Position numbers and translations under genes: made by a program. A stretch of DNA of 64,000 nucleotides from Pegoplata infirma (Eukaryota; Arthropoda; Insecta; Diptera; Anthomyiidae), in the NCBI GenBank assembly GCA_963921195.1, contig OY992537.1:179072065-179136064 (forward strand), read 5' to 3'. This document shows positions 36,567 to 48,419 of this stretch, in pieces (within the stretch, counting starts at the first letter, position 1; every line of letters starts with the position of its first letter). A model generated the notes under the pieces. That model saw only the letters and a program-made list of their open reading frames with translations. It had not been told where the DNA came from and searched no databases.

Positions 36567-37437
36567 GAAAGAACATAGTTTAAGTAACAACACATTTGTT
36601 CATTTCTTTTTTGTTTGCCGTGGGGGGACGAATATTTTTAATAAAGATTCTATCTCCTGAGCACTCAATGTTATGAAAAGTGCGGTGTAGTCAAGAAAAT
36701 GATGCCAGATTTTAGTTTTTAAATCATCATTATTTGGGAATTAAAATTTTACAAAATAAAATTTTAAAAAATATTTTTCACTGAAAATTTACGATTTGCA
36801 AGAGAATTTTTTTTTTAATAATTTTTTTGAACAAACCGAATATTTTTATTGAAAATCTATAAAAATATTATAAGCAAAACGTTTTTAGATGCACACACAC
36901 AACCACCATATTCTTTTTTCATTACTTGAGTATTTCATTTTAGTCTGTCACTATGTTTAGCTTTTATATACAGAACAACGCACAAAATGTTTTGTAGTTT
37001 AATTCTGTTTTTTTGCTTTTGCATCTTTTTGTTATTTTTTTGGACAAAACAAAAATTTTATTAGAAATCTATTCAAATTTTACACATTTTATTGCAAATC
37101 GATAAAAATTTTACAAAATTTAATTTTAAAAAATATTTTTCAATGAAAATTTACGTTTTGCATGCACAAAAATTCTTTTTGTTTCTTTTTGCAATTTTTT
37201 TTGGACAAACCGAATATTTTTATTGAAAATCGATTAAAATTTACACAATTCAATTTAAAAAAATAAAAATCTATTAAACTTTCCGTTTTGCATGTAAACA
37301 AAATTTTTGCCATTTTTTGATTGATATTTGTAGGCAAACTAAACCATTCTAATCAAAATCGTTAAAATTTTTTGTTAAATTTAATTAAAAAAAAAAAAAA
37401 TCAACAAAATTTAAAAAAAAATCAAAAAAGTTGGTGG

Positions 37438-37557
37438 GAGCCAACAACACGCGGTGTTCCCAAGCGGTCCCCCATCTAAGTACTAACCGCGCCCGACGCT
37501 GCTTAATTTCGGTGATCGGACGAGAACCGATGTATTCAGCGTGGTATGGTCGTTGGC
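37438..37557 (-). rRNA. 5S rRNA: 5S rRNA gene 37
   Basis: Reference sequence, T6, caaggaaatg upstream. Confidence 0.97.
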
Positions 37558-38428
37558 GAAAGAACATAGTTTAAGTAACAACACATTTGTTCATTTCTTT
37601 TTTGTTTGCCGTGGGGGGACGAATATTTTTAATAAAGATTCTATCTCCTGAGCACTCAATGTTATGAAAAGTGCGGTGTAGTCAAGGAAATGATGCCAGA
37701 TTTTAGTTTTTAAATCATCATTATTTGGGAATTTAAATTTTAAAAAATAAAATTTTAAAAAATATTTTTCACTGAAAATTTACGATTTGTACGAGAATTT
37801 TTTTTTTAATAATTTTTTTGAACAAACCGAATATTTTTATTGAAAATCTATAAAAATATTATAAGCAAAACGTTTTTAGATGCACACACACAACCACCAT
37901 ATTCTTTTTTCATTACTTGAGTATTTCATTTTAGTCTGTCACTATGTTTAGCTTTTATATACAGAACAACGCACAAAATGTTTTGTAGTTTAATTCTGTT
38001 TTTTTGCTTTTGCATCTTTTTGTTATTTTTTTGGACAAAACAAAAATTTTATTAGAAATCTATTCAAATTTTACACATTTTATTGCAAATCGATAAAAAT
38101 TTTACAAAATTTAATTTTAAAAAATATTTTTCAATGAAAATTTACGTTTTGCATGCACAAAAATTATTTTTGTTTCTTTTTGCAATTTTTTTTGGACAAA
38201 CCGAATATTTTTATTGAAAATCGATTAAAATTTACACAATTCAATTTAAAAAAATAAAAATCTATTAAACTTTCCGTTTTGCATGTAAACAAAATTTTTG
38301 CCATTTTTTGATTGATATTTGTAGGCAAACTAAACCATTCTAATCAAAATCGTTAAAATTTTTTGTTAAATTTAATTAAAAAAAAAAAAAATCAACAAAA
38401 TTTAAAAAAAAATCAAAAAAGTTGGTGG

Positions 38429-38548
38429 GAGCCAACAACACGCGGTGTTCCCAAGCGGTCCCCCATCTAAGTACTAACCGCGCCCGACGCTGCTTAATTT
38501 CGGTGATCGGACGAGAACCGATGTATTCAGCGTGGTATGGTCGTTGGC
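38429..38548 (-). rRNA. 5S rRNA: 5S rRNA gene 38
   Basis: Reference sequence, T6. Downstream attatttttg variant, caagaaaatg upstream. Confidence 0.97.
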
Positions 38549-39419
38549 GAAAGAACATAGTTTAAGTAACAACACATTTGTTCATTTCTTTTTTGTTTGC
38601 CGTGGGGGGACGAATATTTTTAATAAAGATTCTATCTCCTGAGCACTCAATGTTATGAAAAGTGCGGTGTAGTCAAGAAAATGATGCCAGATTTTAGTTT
38701 TTAAATCATCATTATTTGGGAATTTAAATTTTAAAAAATAAAATTTTAAAAAATATTTTTCACTGAAAATTTACGATTTGTACGAGAATTTTTTTTTTAA
38801 TAATTTTTTTGAACAAACCGAATATTTTTATTGAAAATCTATAAAAATATTATAAGCAAAACGTTTTTAGATGCACACACACAACCACCATATTCTTTTT
38901 TCATTACTTGAGTATTTCATTTTAGTCTGTCACTATGTTTAGCTTTTATATACAGAACAACGCACAAAATGTTTTGTAGTTTAATTCTGTTTTTTTGCTT
39001 TTGCATCTTTTTGTTATTTTTTTGGACAAAACAAAAATTTTATTAGAAATCTATTCAAATTTTACACATTTTATTGCAAATCGATAAAAATTTTACAAAA
39101 TTTAATTTTAAAAAATATTTTTCAATGAAAATTTACGTTTTGCATGCACAAAAATTCTTTTTGTTTCTTTTTGCAATTTTTTTTGGACAAACCGAATATT
39201 TTTATTGAAAATCGATTAAAATTTACACAATTCAATTTAAAAAAATAAAAATCTATTAAACTTTCCGTTTTGCATGTAAACAAAATTTTTGCCATTTTTT
39301 GATTGATATTTGTAGGCAAACTAAACCATTCTAATCAAAATCGTTAAAATTTTTTGTTAAATTTAATTAAAAAAAAAAAAAATCAACAAAATTTAAAAAA
39401 AAATCAAAAAAGTTGGTGG

Positions 39420-39539
39420 GAGCCAACAACACGCGGTGTTCCCAAGCGGTCCCCCATCTAAGTACTAACCGCGCCCGACGCTGCTTAATTTCGGTGATCG
39501 GACGAGAACCGATGTATTCAGCGTGGTATGGTCGTTGGC
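39420..39539 (-). rRNA. 5S rRNA: 5S rRNA gene 39
   Basis: Reference sequence, T6. First gene with the Y-type upstream deletion (gattcatctcc for gattctatctcc) about 85 bp from its start, together with aaacgaat. MITE copy 5 follows 452 bp upstream. Confidence 0.97.
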
Positions 39540-39991
39540 GAAAGAACATAGTTTAAGTAACAACACATTTGTTCATTTCTTTTTTGTTTGCCGTGGGGGG
39601 ACGAATATTTTTAATAAAGATTCATCTCCTGAGCACTCAATGTTATGAAAAGTGCGGTGTAGTCAAGGAAATGATGCCAGATTTTAGTTTTTAAATCATC
39701 ATTATTTGGGAATTTAAATTTTAAAAAATAAAATTTTAAAAAATATTTTTCACTGAAAATTTACGATTTGTACGAGAATTTTTTTTTTAATAATTTTTTT
39801 GAACAAAACGAATATTTTTATTGAAAATCTATAAAAATATTATAAGCAAAACGTTTTTAGATGCACACACACAACCACCATATTCTTTTTTCATTACTTG
39901 AGTATTTCATTTTAGTCTGTCACTATGTTTAGCTTTTATATACAGAACAACGCACAAAATGTTTTGTAGTTTAATTCTGTTTTTTTGCTTT

Positions 39992-40346
39992 CCCTAGTAA
40001 AAAAGTTTTGATATAATGATATATAATTTGATACAATTATATTAAATTATGTATGACTTTTTATATGTTCAGATCAAATTTTATCTAAGATATATTGAGG
40101 CTCCATTTTTTTATCTGAGGTTATACATAAATATATCTGACTTTATGTAATTATATAAATCTATATTAATTTATATAAAATAAGATCAAGTGGATTTAAT
40201 TGGATGTGACCAAAATTCGGATCTAATTGTATCATTTTTTATATTTGTGTATCTAAAATAATATATTTAGATCAATATCTGATCCAACTTGATACAGCCA
40301 ATTTTGAGATCAAATTAGATCTTAAAAGTTTTTTTTTTTACTCGGG
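39992..40346. mobile_element. MITE-like insertion, copy 5
   Basis: Same element and site, but the left-hand unit is Y type (gattcatctcc) instead of family C, so the element has been moved onto a different unit background. Confidence 0.75.
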
Positions 40347-40765
40347 TTTGCATCTTTTTGTTATTTTTTTGGACAAAACAAAAATTTTATTAGAAATCTA
40401 TTCAAATTTTACACATTTTATTGCAAATCGATAAAAATTTTACAAAATTTAATTTTAAAAAATATTTTTCAATGAAAATTTACGTTTTGCATGCACAAAA
40501 ATTCTTTTTGTTTCTTTTTGCAATTTTTTTTGGACAAACCGAATATTTTTATTGAAAATCGATTAAAATTTACACAATTCAATTTAAAAAAATAAAAATC
40601 TATTAAACTTTCCGTTTTGCATGTAAACAAAATTTTTGCCATTTTTTGATTGATATTTGTAGGCAAACTAAACCATTCTAATCAAAATCGTTAAAATTTT
40701 TTGTTAAATTTAATTAAAAAAAAAAAAAATCAACAAAATTTAAAAAAAAATCAAAAAGTTGGTGG

Positions 40766-40885
40766 GAGCCAACAACACGCGGTGTTCCCAAGCGGTCCCC
40801 CATCTAAGTACTAACCGCGCCCGACGCTGCTTAATTTCGGTGATCGGACGAGAACCGATGTATTCAGCGTGGTATGGTCGTTGGC
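40766..40885 (-). rRNA. 5S rRNA: 5S rRNA gene 40
   Basis: Reference sequence. T5 terminator by loss of one A from the B-type T6 (tcaaaaagttgg). Flanked by a MITE on each side; Y-type upstream. Confidence 0.97.
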
Positions 40886-41337
40886 GAAAGAACATAGTTT
40901 AAGTAACAACACATTTGTTCATTTCTTTTTTGTTTGCCGTGGGGGGACGAATATTTTTAATAAAGATTCATCTCCTGAGCACTCAATGTTATGAAAAGTG
41001 CGGTGTAGTCAAGGAAATGATGCCAGATTTTAGTTTTTAAATCATCATTATTTGGGAATTTAAATTTTAAAAAATAAAATTTTAAAAAATATTTTTCACT
41101 GAAAATTTACGATTTGTACGAGAATTTTTTTTTTAATAATTTTTTTGAACAAAACGAATATTTTTATTGAAAATCTATAAAAATATTATAAGCAAAACGT
41201 TTTTAGATGCACACACACAACCACCATATTCTTTTTTCATTACTTGAGTATTTCATTTTAGTCTGTCACTATGTTTAGCTTTTATATACAGAACAACGCA
41301 CAAAATGTTTTGTAGTTTAATTCTGTTTTTTTGCTTT

Positions 41338-41692
41338 CCCTAGTAAAAAAGTTTTGATATAATGATATATAATTTGATACAATTATATTAAATTATGTAT
41401 GACTTTTTATATGTTCAGATCAAATTTTATCTAAGATATATTGAGGCTCCATTTTTTTATCTGAGGTTATACATAAATATATCTGACTTTATGTAATTAT
41501 ATAAATCTATATTAATTTATATAAAATAAGATCAAGTGGATTTAATTGGATGTGACCAAAATTCGGATCTAATTGTATCATTTTTTATATTTGTGTATCT
41601 AAAATAATATATTTAGATCAATATCTGATCCAACTTGATACAGCCAATTTTGAGATCAAATTAGATCTTAAAAGTTTTTTTTTTTACTCGGG
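41338..41692. mobile_element. MITE-like insertion, copy 6
   Basis: 1,346 bp from copy 5, bracketing gene 40 as a MITE-gene-MITE tandem. Starts exactly 1,117 bp before Jockey copy 1. Confidence 0.75.
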
Positions 41693-42112
41693 TTTGCATC
41701 TTTTTGTTATTTTTTTGGACAAAACAAAAATTTTATTAGAAATCTATTCAAATTTTACACATTTTATTGCAAATCGATAAAAATTTTACAAAATTTAATT
41801 TTAAAAAATATTTTTCAATGAAAATTTACGTTTTGCATGCACAAAAATTCTTTTTGTTTCTTTTTGCAATTTTTTTTGGACAAACCGAATATTTTTATTG
41901 AAAATCGATTAAAATTTACACAATTCAATTTAAAAAAATAAAAATCTATTAAACTTTCCGTTTTGCATGTAAACAAAATTTTTGCCATTTTTTGATTGAT
42001 ATTTGTAGGCAAACTAAACCATTCTAATCAAAATCGTTAAAATTTTTTGTTAAATTTAATTAAAAAAAAAAAAAATCAACAAAATTTAAAAAAAAATCAA
42101 AAAAGTTGGTGG

Positions 42113-42232
42113 GAGCCAACAACACGCGGTGTTCCCAAGCGGTCCCCCATCTAAGTACTAACCGCGCCCGACGCTGCTTAATTTCGGTGATCGGACGAGA
42201 ACCGATGTATTCAGCGTGGTATGGTCGTTGGC
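42113..42232 (-). rRNA. 5S rRNA: 5S rRNA gene 41
   Basis: Reference sequence, T6. Sits between MITE copy 6 and the Jockey insertion, which starts 223 bp upstream of its transcription start and points the opposite way. The proximal upstream block is untouched. Confidence 0.97.
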
Positions 42233-42445
42233 GAAAGAACATAGTTTAAGTAACAACACATTTGTTCATTTCTTTTTTGTTTGCCGTGGGGGGACGAATA
42301 TTTTTAATAAAGATTCTATCTCCTGAGCACTCAATGTTATGAAAAGTGCGGTGTAGTCAAGGAAATGATGCCAGATTTTAGTTTTTAAATCATCATTATT
42401 TGGGAATTTAAATTTTAAAAAATAAAATTTTAAAAAATATTTTTC

Positions 42446-42454
42446 ACTGAAAAT
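42446..42454 (+). repeat. target-site duplication, left copy (Jockey copy 1)
   Basis: ACTGAAAAT, repeated at 45,655-45,663 after the A-tail. The first A is ambiguous because it could belong to the tail. The target lies inside the conserved part of a spacer sub-repeat. Confidence 0.8.
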
Positions 42455-42866
42455 GATGTGTAAGAGTGCTGGAAACCATTCAACCAAAGACTGCAATAGA
42501 CCAGATACTGAAATACCCATCTGCTGTAATTGTGGGAATAATCACCCAGCAAGTTACAGAGGTTGCCCTGTAGCTAAAGAACTACAAAAACTTAGAAATA
42601 AAACAGTTGCAAATAAAAAGGGTGTAACCAATAAAAAACACTTGCAAGAAAATAATACAGCCCAAACAAACCATTTTTCAGAAGCTGGAAGTAGCATCAC
42701 CTTCGCAGCTGTAGCTGCTAATGGTCACTCGAAAAGTAAAACAGCTCCAAAAGAAGATAAACTAACTCAGATTCTATCTAAACTTAATGACCAAACTGCG
42801 TTTAATGAAATGCTTATGAATAGAATAGAAAAATTAGAACAACAAATATGTCAAGAAACCCAATAA
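42453..42866 (+). pseudogene. Jockey ORF1 (Gag-like), 3' fragment, copy 1
   Basis: The last 137 codons of the nucleic-acid-binding ORF1 protein. The first codon is an artefact of the junction: AT comes from the target-site duplication and G from the element. The second Met is element-encoded. Residues 9-14 (HSTKDC) are the end of a first zinc knuckle, and residues 24-38 form a complete one (C24, C27, H31, C38, in ICCNCGNNHPASYRGCPV). Then come a basic stretch, the short SITFAAVAANG segment and a likely amphipathic helix near the C terminus. Full-length Jockey ORF1 proteins are several times longer. The stop overlaps the ORF2 start by 19 nt in another frame. It is open but incomplete, so not a functional Gag. 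Confidence 0.85.
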
Positions 42867-45532
42867 ACAAAAATACTCTCAGAATAATGGCTTGGAATGC
42901 AAATGGTATTTTAAAGCATAAAAGTGAACTTGAAGTAGTTCTCAACAAAAGAAAAATAGACATATGTCTTATATCCGAAACGCATTTTACTACGCATATG
43001 TACACAACTTTCCAAAACTATTATATGTACTGCTCCAATCATCCTCTTAATAATGCTAGAGGAGGCAGTGCGGTCTTAGTAAAAAAAACTATAGAACATT
43101 ACGAAGATGACAAAATATCAACTGAAATATTTCAGGCGACAACAATAAATATCCAAATCTACGATAATGACATCTCAGTAACTGCTTTGTATAGTCCTCC
43201 AAGACACACAATTAAAGCAGAGCATTATATACAATTGTTTAATAAGCATAAAGGCAGATTCATTATTGGAGGAGATTTCAACGCGAAAAATGTTTACTGG
43301 GGATCACGCCTTACAACAACTAAGGGACGTGAACTTTGGAAAGCTGCCAAGCAATTAGGGTGTGAAATTCTATCTACTGGAAATCCTACCTATTGGCCAA
43401 CTGATTCAAATAAAGTGCCTGATTTAATAGACTTCTTTATAACCAAACAAATCCCAACCAACATAATGTACCTTGAAGACGGTACAGAATTAAACTCTGA
43501 TCATTCACCTATATACTTAGAAATCAATGGTGAAATCAAAGAACAAGAAAAAAATTCGTATCTTTCAAACAAAAATACCGATTGGGAGTATTTTAAATAC
43601 AAACTTGAAAGTGCTATAAAACCTGCAAGTTGCTTTAGTACGGCGGAAGATATTGAAGAAGAAACGGAAAAACTTACATCACAAATACAACTAGCTGCTT
43701 GGATGAGTACTCCAGTAACTAAGGCAAAAAATATACAACAGTCTTACCCATTAGAAATCGTTGAACTTATAACAACTAAAAGAAAAATTAGAAAAAGATG
43801 GCAAACCACAAGATTTCCACCCTTAAAGACACAACTAAATAGTTTAACTAAACTGCTTACTGAAAAAATTAAAGAATTTAAAAACAAAAAGTTTGACTCG
43901 AAAATGAGAAACTTATCAGCAGATAAAATAACAGATTACTCGCTTTGGAAAACAACCTCGCATCTAAAACGTCCAACTCTTCATAATCCCCCAATTAGAA
44001 TTGACAATAATAGTTGGGCAAAAAGTGATACTGAAAAAGCTAGTGCTTTTGCTAAGCACCTTTATAAAACTTTTCAGCCGTATGAAAAAGTAAATAATTT
44101 CCAGGAGCCCTATACAGTACAGGACTTTCACGAAATACAACTTTTTACAGCAACAGAAACAATCGAAGAAATTAAAAATATGAAACCTGGTAAAAGTCCT
44201 GGTTTTGATTTAATAACTGGAGAAATCTTAAAAAATCTTCCGAATAAGGCAATAATGAAAATGAACAGCATTATGAATGCTTGCATTAATCTAACATACT
44301 TTCCTCGATATTGGAAAGTCTCAGAGGTAATTATGATTCAGAAGCCAGGAAAAAATGCTAATGAAGTAACTTCCTATAGGCCGATTTCCCTGCTTCCCGT
44401 AATGGGAAAACTATTTGAAAAATTATTTGCAAAAAGACTAAAAGAAATAATCACTTATGCAAATGTAATACCATCTCATCAATTTGGCTTCAGAGAAAAG
44501 CACTCTACAATAGACCAAGTACACCGAATAGTTCATACTATAGAGGAAGCTTTGGAACAAAAAAAAGTCTGTTCAGCCATCTTTTTAGACGTTGCTCAGG
44601 CATTTGATAAGGTATGGCACAAAGGTCTTATATATAAAATTAAAACTCAATTACCAATTCAATTTTCATCACTTTTGGAATCCTATATGACTGATCGTTA
44701 TTTTAGAGTAAAGCATAAACAACATTACTCAGATATGAAAAAAATAGAAGCTGGAGTACCTCAAGGCAGTATCCTGGGTCCAATTCTATACTTACTGTAT
44801 ACTTCAGATATACCCATACCAACAAACAGCAAAATAGCTACTTTTGCTGATGACACGTGCATCTTAGCTACTGGTAACAATGAAACCGAATCTACCTCAA
44901 AACTACAGACATCAGTTGATGAAATCGTAGACTGGACAGATACTTGGAGACTCAGACTTAACAAAAGTAAGTCGACACATGTTGACTTTACTAACAAAGT
45001 AATAACACATAAACCAATTACAATTTCAAGTTTAGCTGTACCTTATGCTAACAGTGCAAAATATTTGGGAATGACGCTGGATTCTAAACTTACATGGAAG
45101 GACCACATCAGAATTAAACATAATGAACTGAACATAAAACAAAAAAAACTAAATTGGCTAATTGGGAGGAATTCTGTACTCTCAATTGATAACAAATTGC
45201 TGATTTATAATCAAGTACTTAAACCTGTCTGGACCTACGGGATTCAATTATGGGGATGTGCTTCCAAAACTCATATAGAAATTATACAACGTTTTCAAAA
45301 CAAAATTGCTAGAAATTTGGTCAATGCGCCCTGGTATATTAGAAACGACGATTTACATAGAGATCTCGGGTTAAACAAAGTATCCGAGGTAATTCAACTA
45401 TTTGCATCTAAACATGCGAATAGACTTCAACTCCACAGCAACGAAGAAGCTTCCACTCTTATCAATGATGATATATATTCAAGACGTTTAAAAAGAAAAA
45501 AACCTCAAGACTTAGTGTCTAATATTTTATAA
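42848..45532 (+). CDS. Jockey ORF2: APE endonuclease-reverse transcriptase, copy 1
   Basis: An 894-aa polyprotein that nicks genomic DNA and copies the element RNA at the nick (target-primed reverse transcription). N-terminal AP-like endonuclease, about residues 10-225: RIMAWNANGI at 12-21, E44 in ISETH, GGDFNA at 141-146, D195 in DLIDFF, and SDHSP at 217-221 with the catalytic D218-H219. Reverse transcriptase, about 440-720: SYRPISLLPVMGK at 509-521, D581 in FLDVAQAFDKVW, GVPQGSILGP at 636-645 and FADDT at 666-670 with D668-D669. The C-terminal region ends RRLKRKKPQDLVSNIL; no RNase H and no terminal zinc knuckle. Length is normal for Jockey ORF2. The ATG lies 16 nt before the ORF1 stop, which suggests reinitiation. 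No frameshift or missing catalytic residue is visible. Confidence 0.95.
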   Translation: MSRNPINKNTLRIMAWNANGILKHKSELEVVLNKRKIDICLISETHFTTHMYTTFQNYYMYCSNHPLNNARGGSAVLVKKTIEHYEDDKISTEIFQATTINIQIYDNDISVTALYSPPRHTIKAEHYIQLFNKHKGRFIIGGDFNAKNVYWGSRLTTTKGRELWKAAKQLGCEILSTGNPTYWPTDSNKVPDLIDFFITKQIPTNIMYLEDGTELNSDHSPIYLEINGEIKEQEKNSYLSNKNTDWEYFKYKLESAIKPASCFSTAEDIEEETEKLTSQIQLAAWMSTPVTKAKNIQQSYPLEIVELITTKRKIRKRWQTTRFPPLKTQLNSLTKLLTEKIKEFKNKKFDSKMRNLSADKITDYSLWKTTSHLKRPTLHNPPIRIDNNSWAKSDTEKASAFAKHLYKTFQPYEKVNNFQEPYTVQDFHEIQLFTATETIEEIKNMKPGKSPGFDLITGEILKNLPNKAIMKMNSIMNACINLTYFPRYWKVSEVIMIQKPGKNANEVTSYRPISLLPVMGKLFEKLFAKRLKEIITYANVIPSHQFGFREKHSTIDQVHRIVHTIEEALEQKKVCSAIFLDVAQAFDKVWHKGLIYKIKTQLPIQFSSLLESYMTDRYFRVKHKQHYSDMKKIEAGVPQGSILGPILYLLYTSDIPIPTNSKIATFADDTCILATGNNETESTSKLQTSVDEIVDWTDTWRLRLNKSKSTHVDFTNKVITHKPITISSLAVPYANSAKYLGMTLDSKLTWKDHIRIKHNELNIKQKKLNWLIGRNSVLSIDNKLLIYNQVLKPVWTYGIQLWGCASKTHIEIIQRFQNKIARNLVNAPWYIRNDDLHRDLGLNKVSEVIQLFASKHANRLQLHSNEEASTLINDDIYSRRLKRKKPQDLVSNIL

Positions 45533-45624
45533 AACTAATCTAAAAGAAAAAAGTTACTTGTTAGTGTAAACTAGGTGTAATTTTATGAAATGTTAACTAA
45601 AATATAGTATTAAGATCATTTCAA

Positions 45625-45654
<30 letters not shown>
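45533..45654 (+). other. Jockey 3' UTR and A-tail, copy 1
   Basis: A 94-bp AT-rich 3' UTR without obvious repeats, a polyadenylation signal AATAAA running into the tail, and an A run from 45,627 that totals 29 A including the first base of the duplicated target. Confidence 0.8.
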
Positions 45655-45657
<3 letters not shown>

Positions 45658-46312
45658 GAAAATTTACGATTTGTACGAGAATTTTTTTTTTAATAATTTT
45701 TTTGAACAAACCGAATATTTTTATTGAAAATCTATAAAAATATTATAAGCAAAACGTTTTTAGATGCACACACACAACCACCATATTCTTTTTTCATTAC
45801 TTGAGTATTTCATTTTAGTCTGTCACTATGTTTAGCTTTTATATACAGAACAACGCACAAAATGTTTTGTAGTTTAATTCTGTTTTTTTGCTTTTGCATC
45901 TTTTTGTTATTTTTTTGGACAAAACAAAAATTTTATTAGAAATCTATTCAAATTTTACACATTTTATTGCGAATCGATAAAAATTTTACAAAATTTAATT
46001 TTAAAAAATATTTTTCAATGAAAATTTACGTTTTGCATGCACAAAAATTCTTTTTGTTTCTTTTTGCAATTTTTTTTGGACAAACCGAATATTTTTATTG
46101 AAAATCGATTAAAATTTACACAATTCAATTTAAAAAAATAAAAATCTATTAAACTTTCCGTTTTGCATGTAAACAAAATTTTTGCCATTTTTTGATTGAT
46201 ATTTGTAGGCAAACTAAACCATTCTAATCAAAATCGTTAAAATTTTTTGTTAAATTTAATTAAAAAAAAAAAAAATCAACAAAATTTAAAAAAAAATCAA
46301 AAAAGTTGGTGG

Positions 46313-46432
46313 GAGCCAACAACACGCGGTGTTCCCAAGCGGTCCCCCATCTAAGTACTAACCGCGCCCGACGCTGCTTAATTTCGGTGATCGGACGAGA
46401 ACCGATGTATTCAGCGTGGTATGGTCGTTGGC
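46313..46432 (-). rRNA. 5S rRNA: 5S rRNA gene 42
   Basis: Reference sequence, T6. Downstream spacer carries gcgaatcg (usually gcaaatcg, near 45,970), shared only with gene 47. 4,200 bp from gene 41 because of the retrotransposon. Confidence 0.97.
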
Positions 46433-47303
46433 GAAAGAACATAGTTTAAGTAACAACACATTTGTTCATTTCTTTTTTGTTTGCCGTGGGGGGACGAATA
46501 TTTTTAATAAAGATTCTATCTCCTGAGCACTCAATGTTATGAAAAGTGCGGTGTAGTCAAGAAAATGATGCCAGATTTTAGTTTTTAAATCATCATTATT
46601 TGGGAATTTAAATTTTAAAAAATAAAATTTTAAAAAATATTTTTCACTGAAAATTTACGATTTGTACGAGAATTTTTTTTTTAATAATTTTTTTGAACAA
46701 ACCGAATATTTTTATTGAAAATCTATAAAAATATTATAAGCAAAACGTTTTTAGATGCACACACACAACCACCATATTCTTTTTTCATTACTTGAGTATT
46801 TCATTTTAGTCTGTCACTATGTTTAGCTTTTATATACAGAACAACGCACAAAATGTTTTGTAGTTTAATTCTGTTTTTTTGCTTTTGCATCTTTTTGTTA
46901 TTTTTTTGGACAAAACAAAAATTTTATTAGAAATCTATTCAAATTTTACACATTTTATTGCAAATCGATAAAAATTTTACAAAATTTAATTTTAAAAAAT
47001 ATTTTTCAATGAAAATTTACGTTTTGCATGCACAAAAATTCTTTTTGTTTCTTTTTGCAATTTTTTTTGGACAAACCGAATATTTTTATTGAAAATCGAT
47101 TAAAATTTACACAATTCAATTTAAAAAAATAAAAATCTATTAAACTTTCCGTTTTGCATGTAAACAAAATTTTTGCCATTTTTTGATTGATATTTGTAGG
47201 CAAACTAAACCATTCTAATCAAAATCGTTAAAATTTTTTGTTAAATTTAATTAAAAAAAAAAAAAATCAACAAAATTTAAAAAAAAATCAAAAAAGTTGG
47301 TGG

Positions 47304-47423
47304 GAGCCAACAACACGCGGTGTTCCCAAGCGGTCCCCCATCTAAGTACTAACCGCGCCCGACGCTGCTTAATTTCGGTGATCGGACGAGAACCGATGTA
47401 TTCAGCGTGGTATGGTCGTTGGC
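47304..47423 (-). rRNA. 5S rRNA: 5S rRNA gene 43
   Basis: Reference sequence, T6. Upstream is family X: ttttacaaaataaaa, gcaagag, aaacaaaacg and an extended CA repeat, like gene 1. Confidence 0.97.
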
Positions 47424-48299
47424 GAAAGAACATAGTTTAAGTAACAACACATTTGTTCATTTCTTTTTTGTTTGCCGTGGGGGGACGAATATTTTTAATA
47501 AAGATTCTATCTCCTGAGCACTCAATGTTATGAAAAGTGCGGTGTAGTCAAGAAAATGATGCCAGATTTTAGTTTTTAAATCATCATTATTTGGGAATTT
47601 AAATTTTACAAAATAAAATTTTAAAAAATATTTTTCACTGAAAATTTACGATTTGCAAGAGAATTTTTTTTTTAATAATTTTTTTGAACAAACCGAATAT
47701 TTTTATTGAAAATCTATAAAAATATTATAAACAAAACGTTTTTAGATGCACACACACACAACCACCATATTCTTTTTTCATTACTTGAGTATTTCATTTT
47801 AGTCTGTCACTATGTTTAGCTTTTATATACAGAACAACGCACAAAATGTTTTGTAGTTTAATTCTGTTTTTTTGCTTTTGCATCTTTTTGTTATTTTTTT
47901 GGACAAAACAAAAATTTTATTAGAAATCTATTCAAATTTTACACATTTTATTGCAAATCGATAAAAATTTTACAAAATTTAATTTTAAAAATATTTTTCA
48001 ATGAAAATTTACGTTTTGCATGCACAAAAATTCTTTTTGTTTCTTTTTGCAATTTTTTTTTGGACAAACCGAATATTTTTATTGAAAATCGATTAAAATT
48101 TTACACAATTCAATTTAAAAAAATAAAAATCTATGAAACTTTCCGTTTTGCATGTAAACAAAAATTTTGCCATTTTTTTGATTGATATTTGTAGGCAAAC
48201 TAAACCATTCTAATCAAAATCGTTAAAATTTTTTGTTAAATTTAATTAAAAAAAAAAAAAATCAACAAAATTTAAAAAAAAAATCCAAAAAGTTGGTGG

Positions 48300-48419
48300 G
48301 AGCCAACAACACGCGGTGTTCCCAAGCGGTCCCCCATCTAAGTACTAACCGCGCCCGACGCTGCTTAATTTCGGTGATCGGACGAGAACCGATGTATTCA
48401 GCGTGGTATGGTCGTTGGC
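48300..48419 (-). rRNA. 5S rRNA: 5S rRNA gene 44
   Basis: Reference sequence, T5. Y unit: downstream ctatgaaactttccg, attaaaattttacac and catttttttgatt, upstream gattcatctcc and aaacgaat. Followed by MITE copy 7. Confidence 0.97.

Larger units (their letters stand above)
35036..39991. repeat. plain B-type units (genes 35-39)
   Basis: Five units with 991-bp periods and no insertion until MITE copy 5. Gene 39's upstream side already carries the 2-bp deletion (gattcatctcc) that goes with the next MITEs. Confidence 0.75.
42455..45654 (+). mobile_element. Jockey-clade non-LTR retrotransposon, copy 1 (5'-truncated)
   Basis: 3,200 bp on the plus strand, opposite to the 5S genes. The left flank ends ttttcactgaaaat, and after the A-tail the array resumes with actgaaaatttacg. 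That is a 9-bp duplication ACTGAAAAT, and gene spacing agrees: 4,200 bp equals 991 + 3,200 + 9. It contains the end of ORF1, a complete ORF2, a 94-bp 3' UTR with AATAAA at 45,624-45,629 and a 29-A tail. There are no LTRs. The promoter and most of ORF1 are missing, typical of incomplete reverse transcription. Jockey clade is inferred from the APE-RT layout without RNase H and the C-terminal RRLKRKKPQDL signature. Confidence 0.93.

Noticed and set aside
42266..42520. 84-aa minus-strand ORF at the Jockey 5' junction (also at the other two copies)
   Set aside because: It spans spacer and element on the antisense strand, exists only because of the junction, and has no recognisable domain.
42814..43005. 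63-aa and 78-aa antisense ORFs inside the Jockey element
   Set aside because: Shadows of ORF2 on the opposite strand with no independent support.
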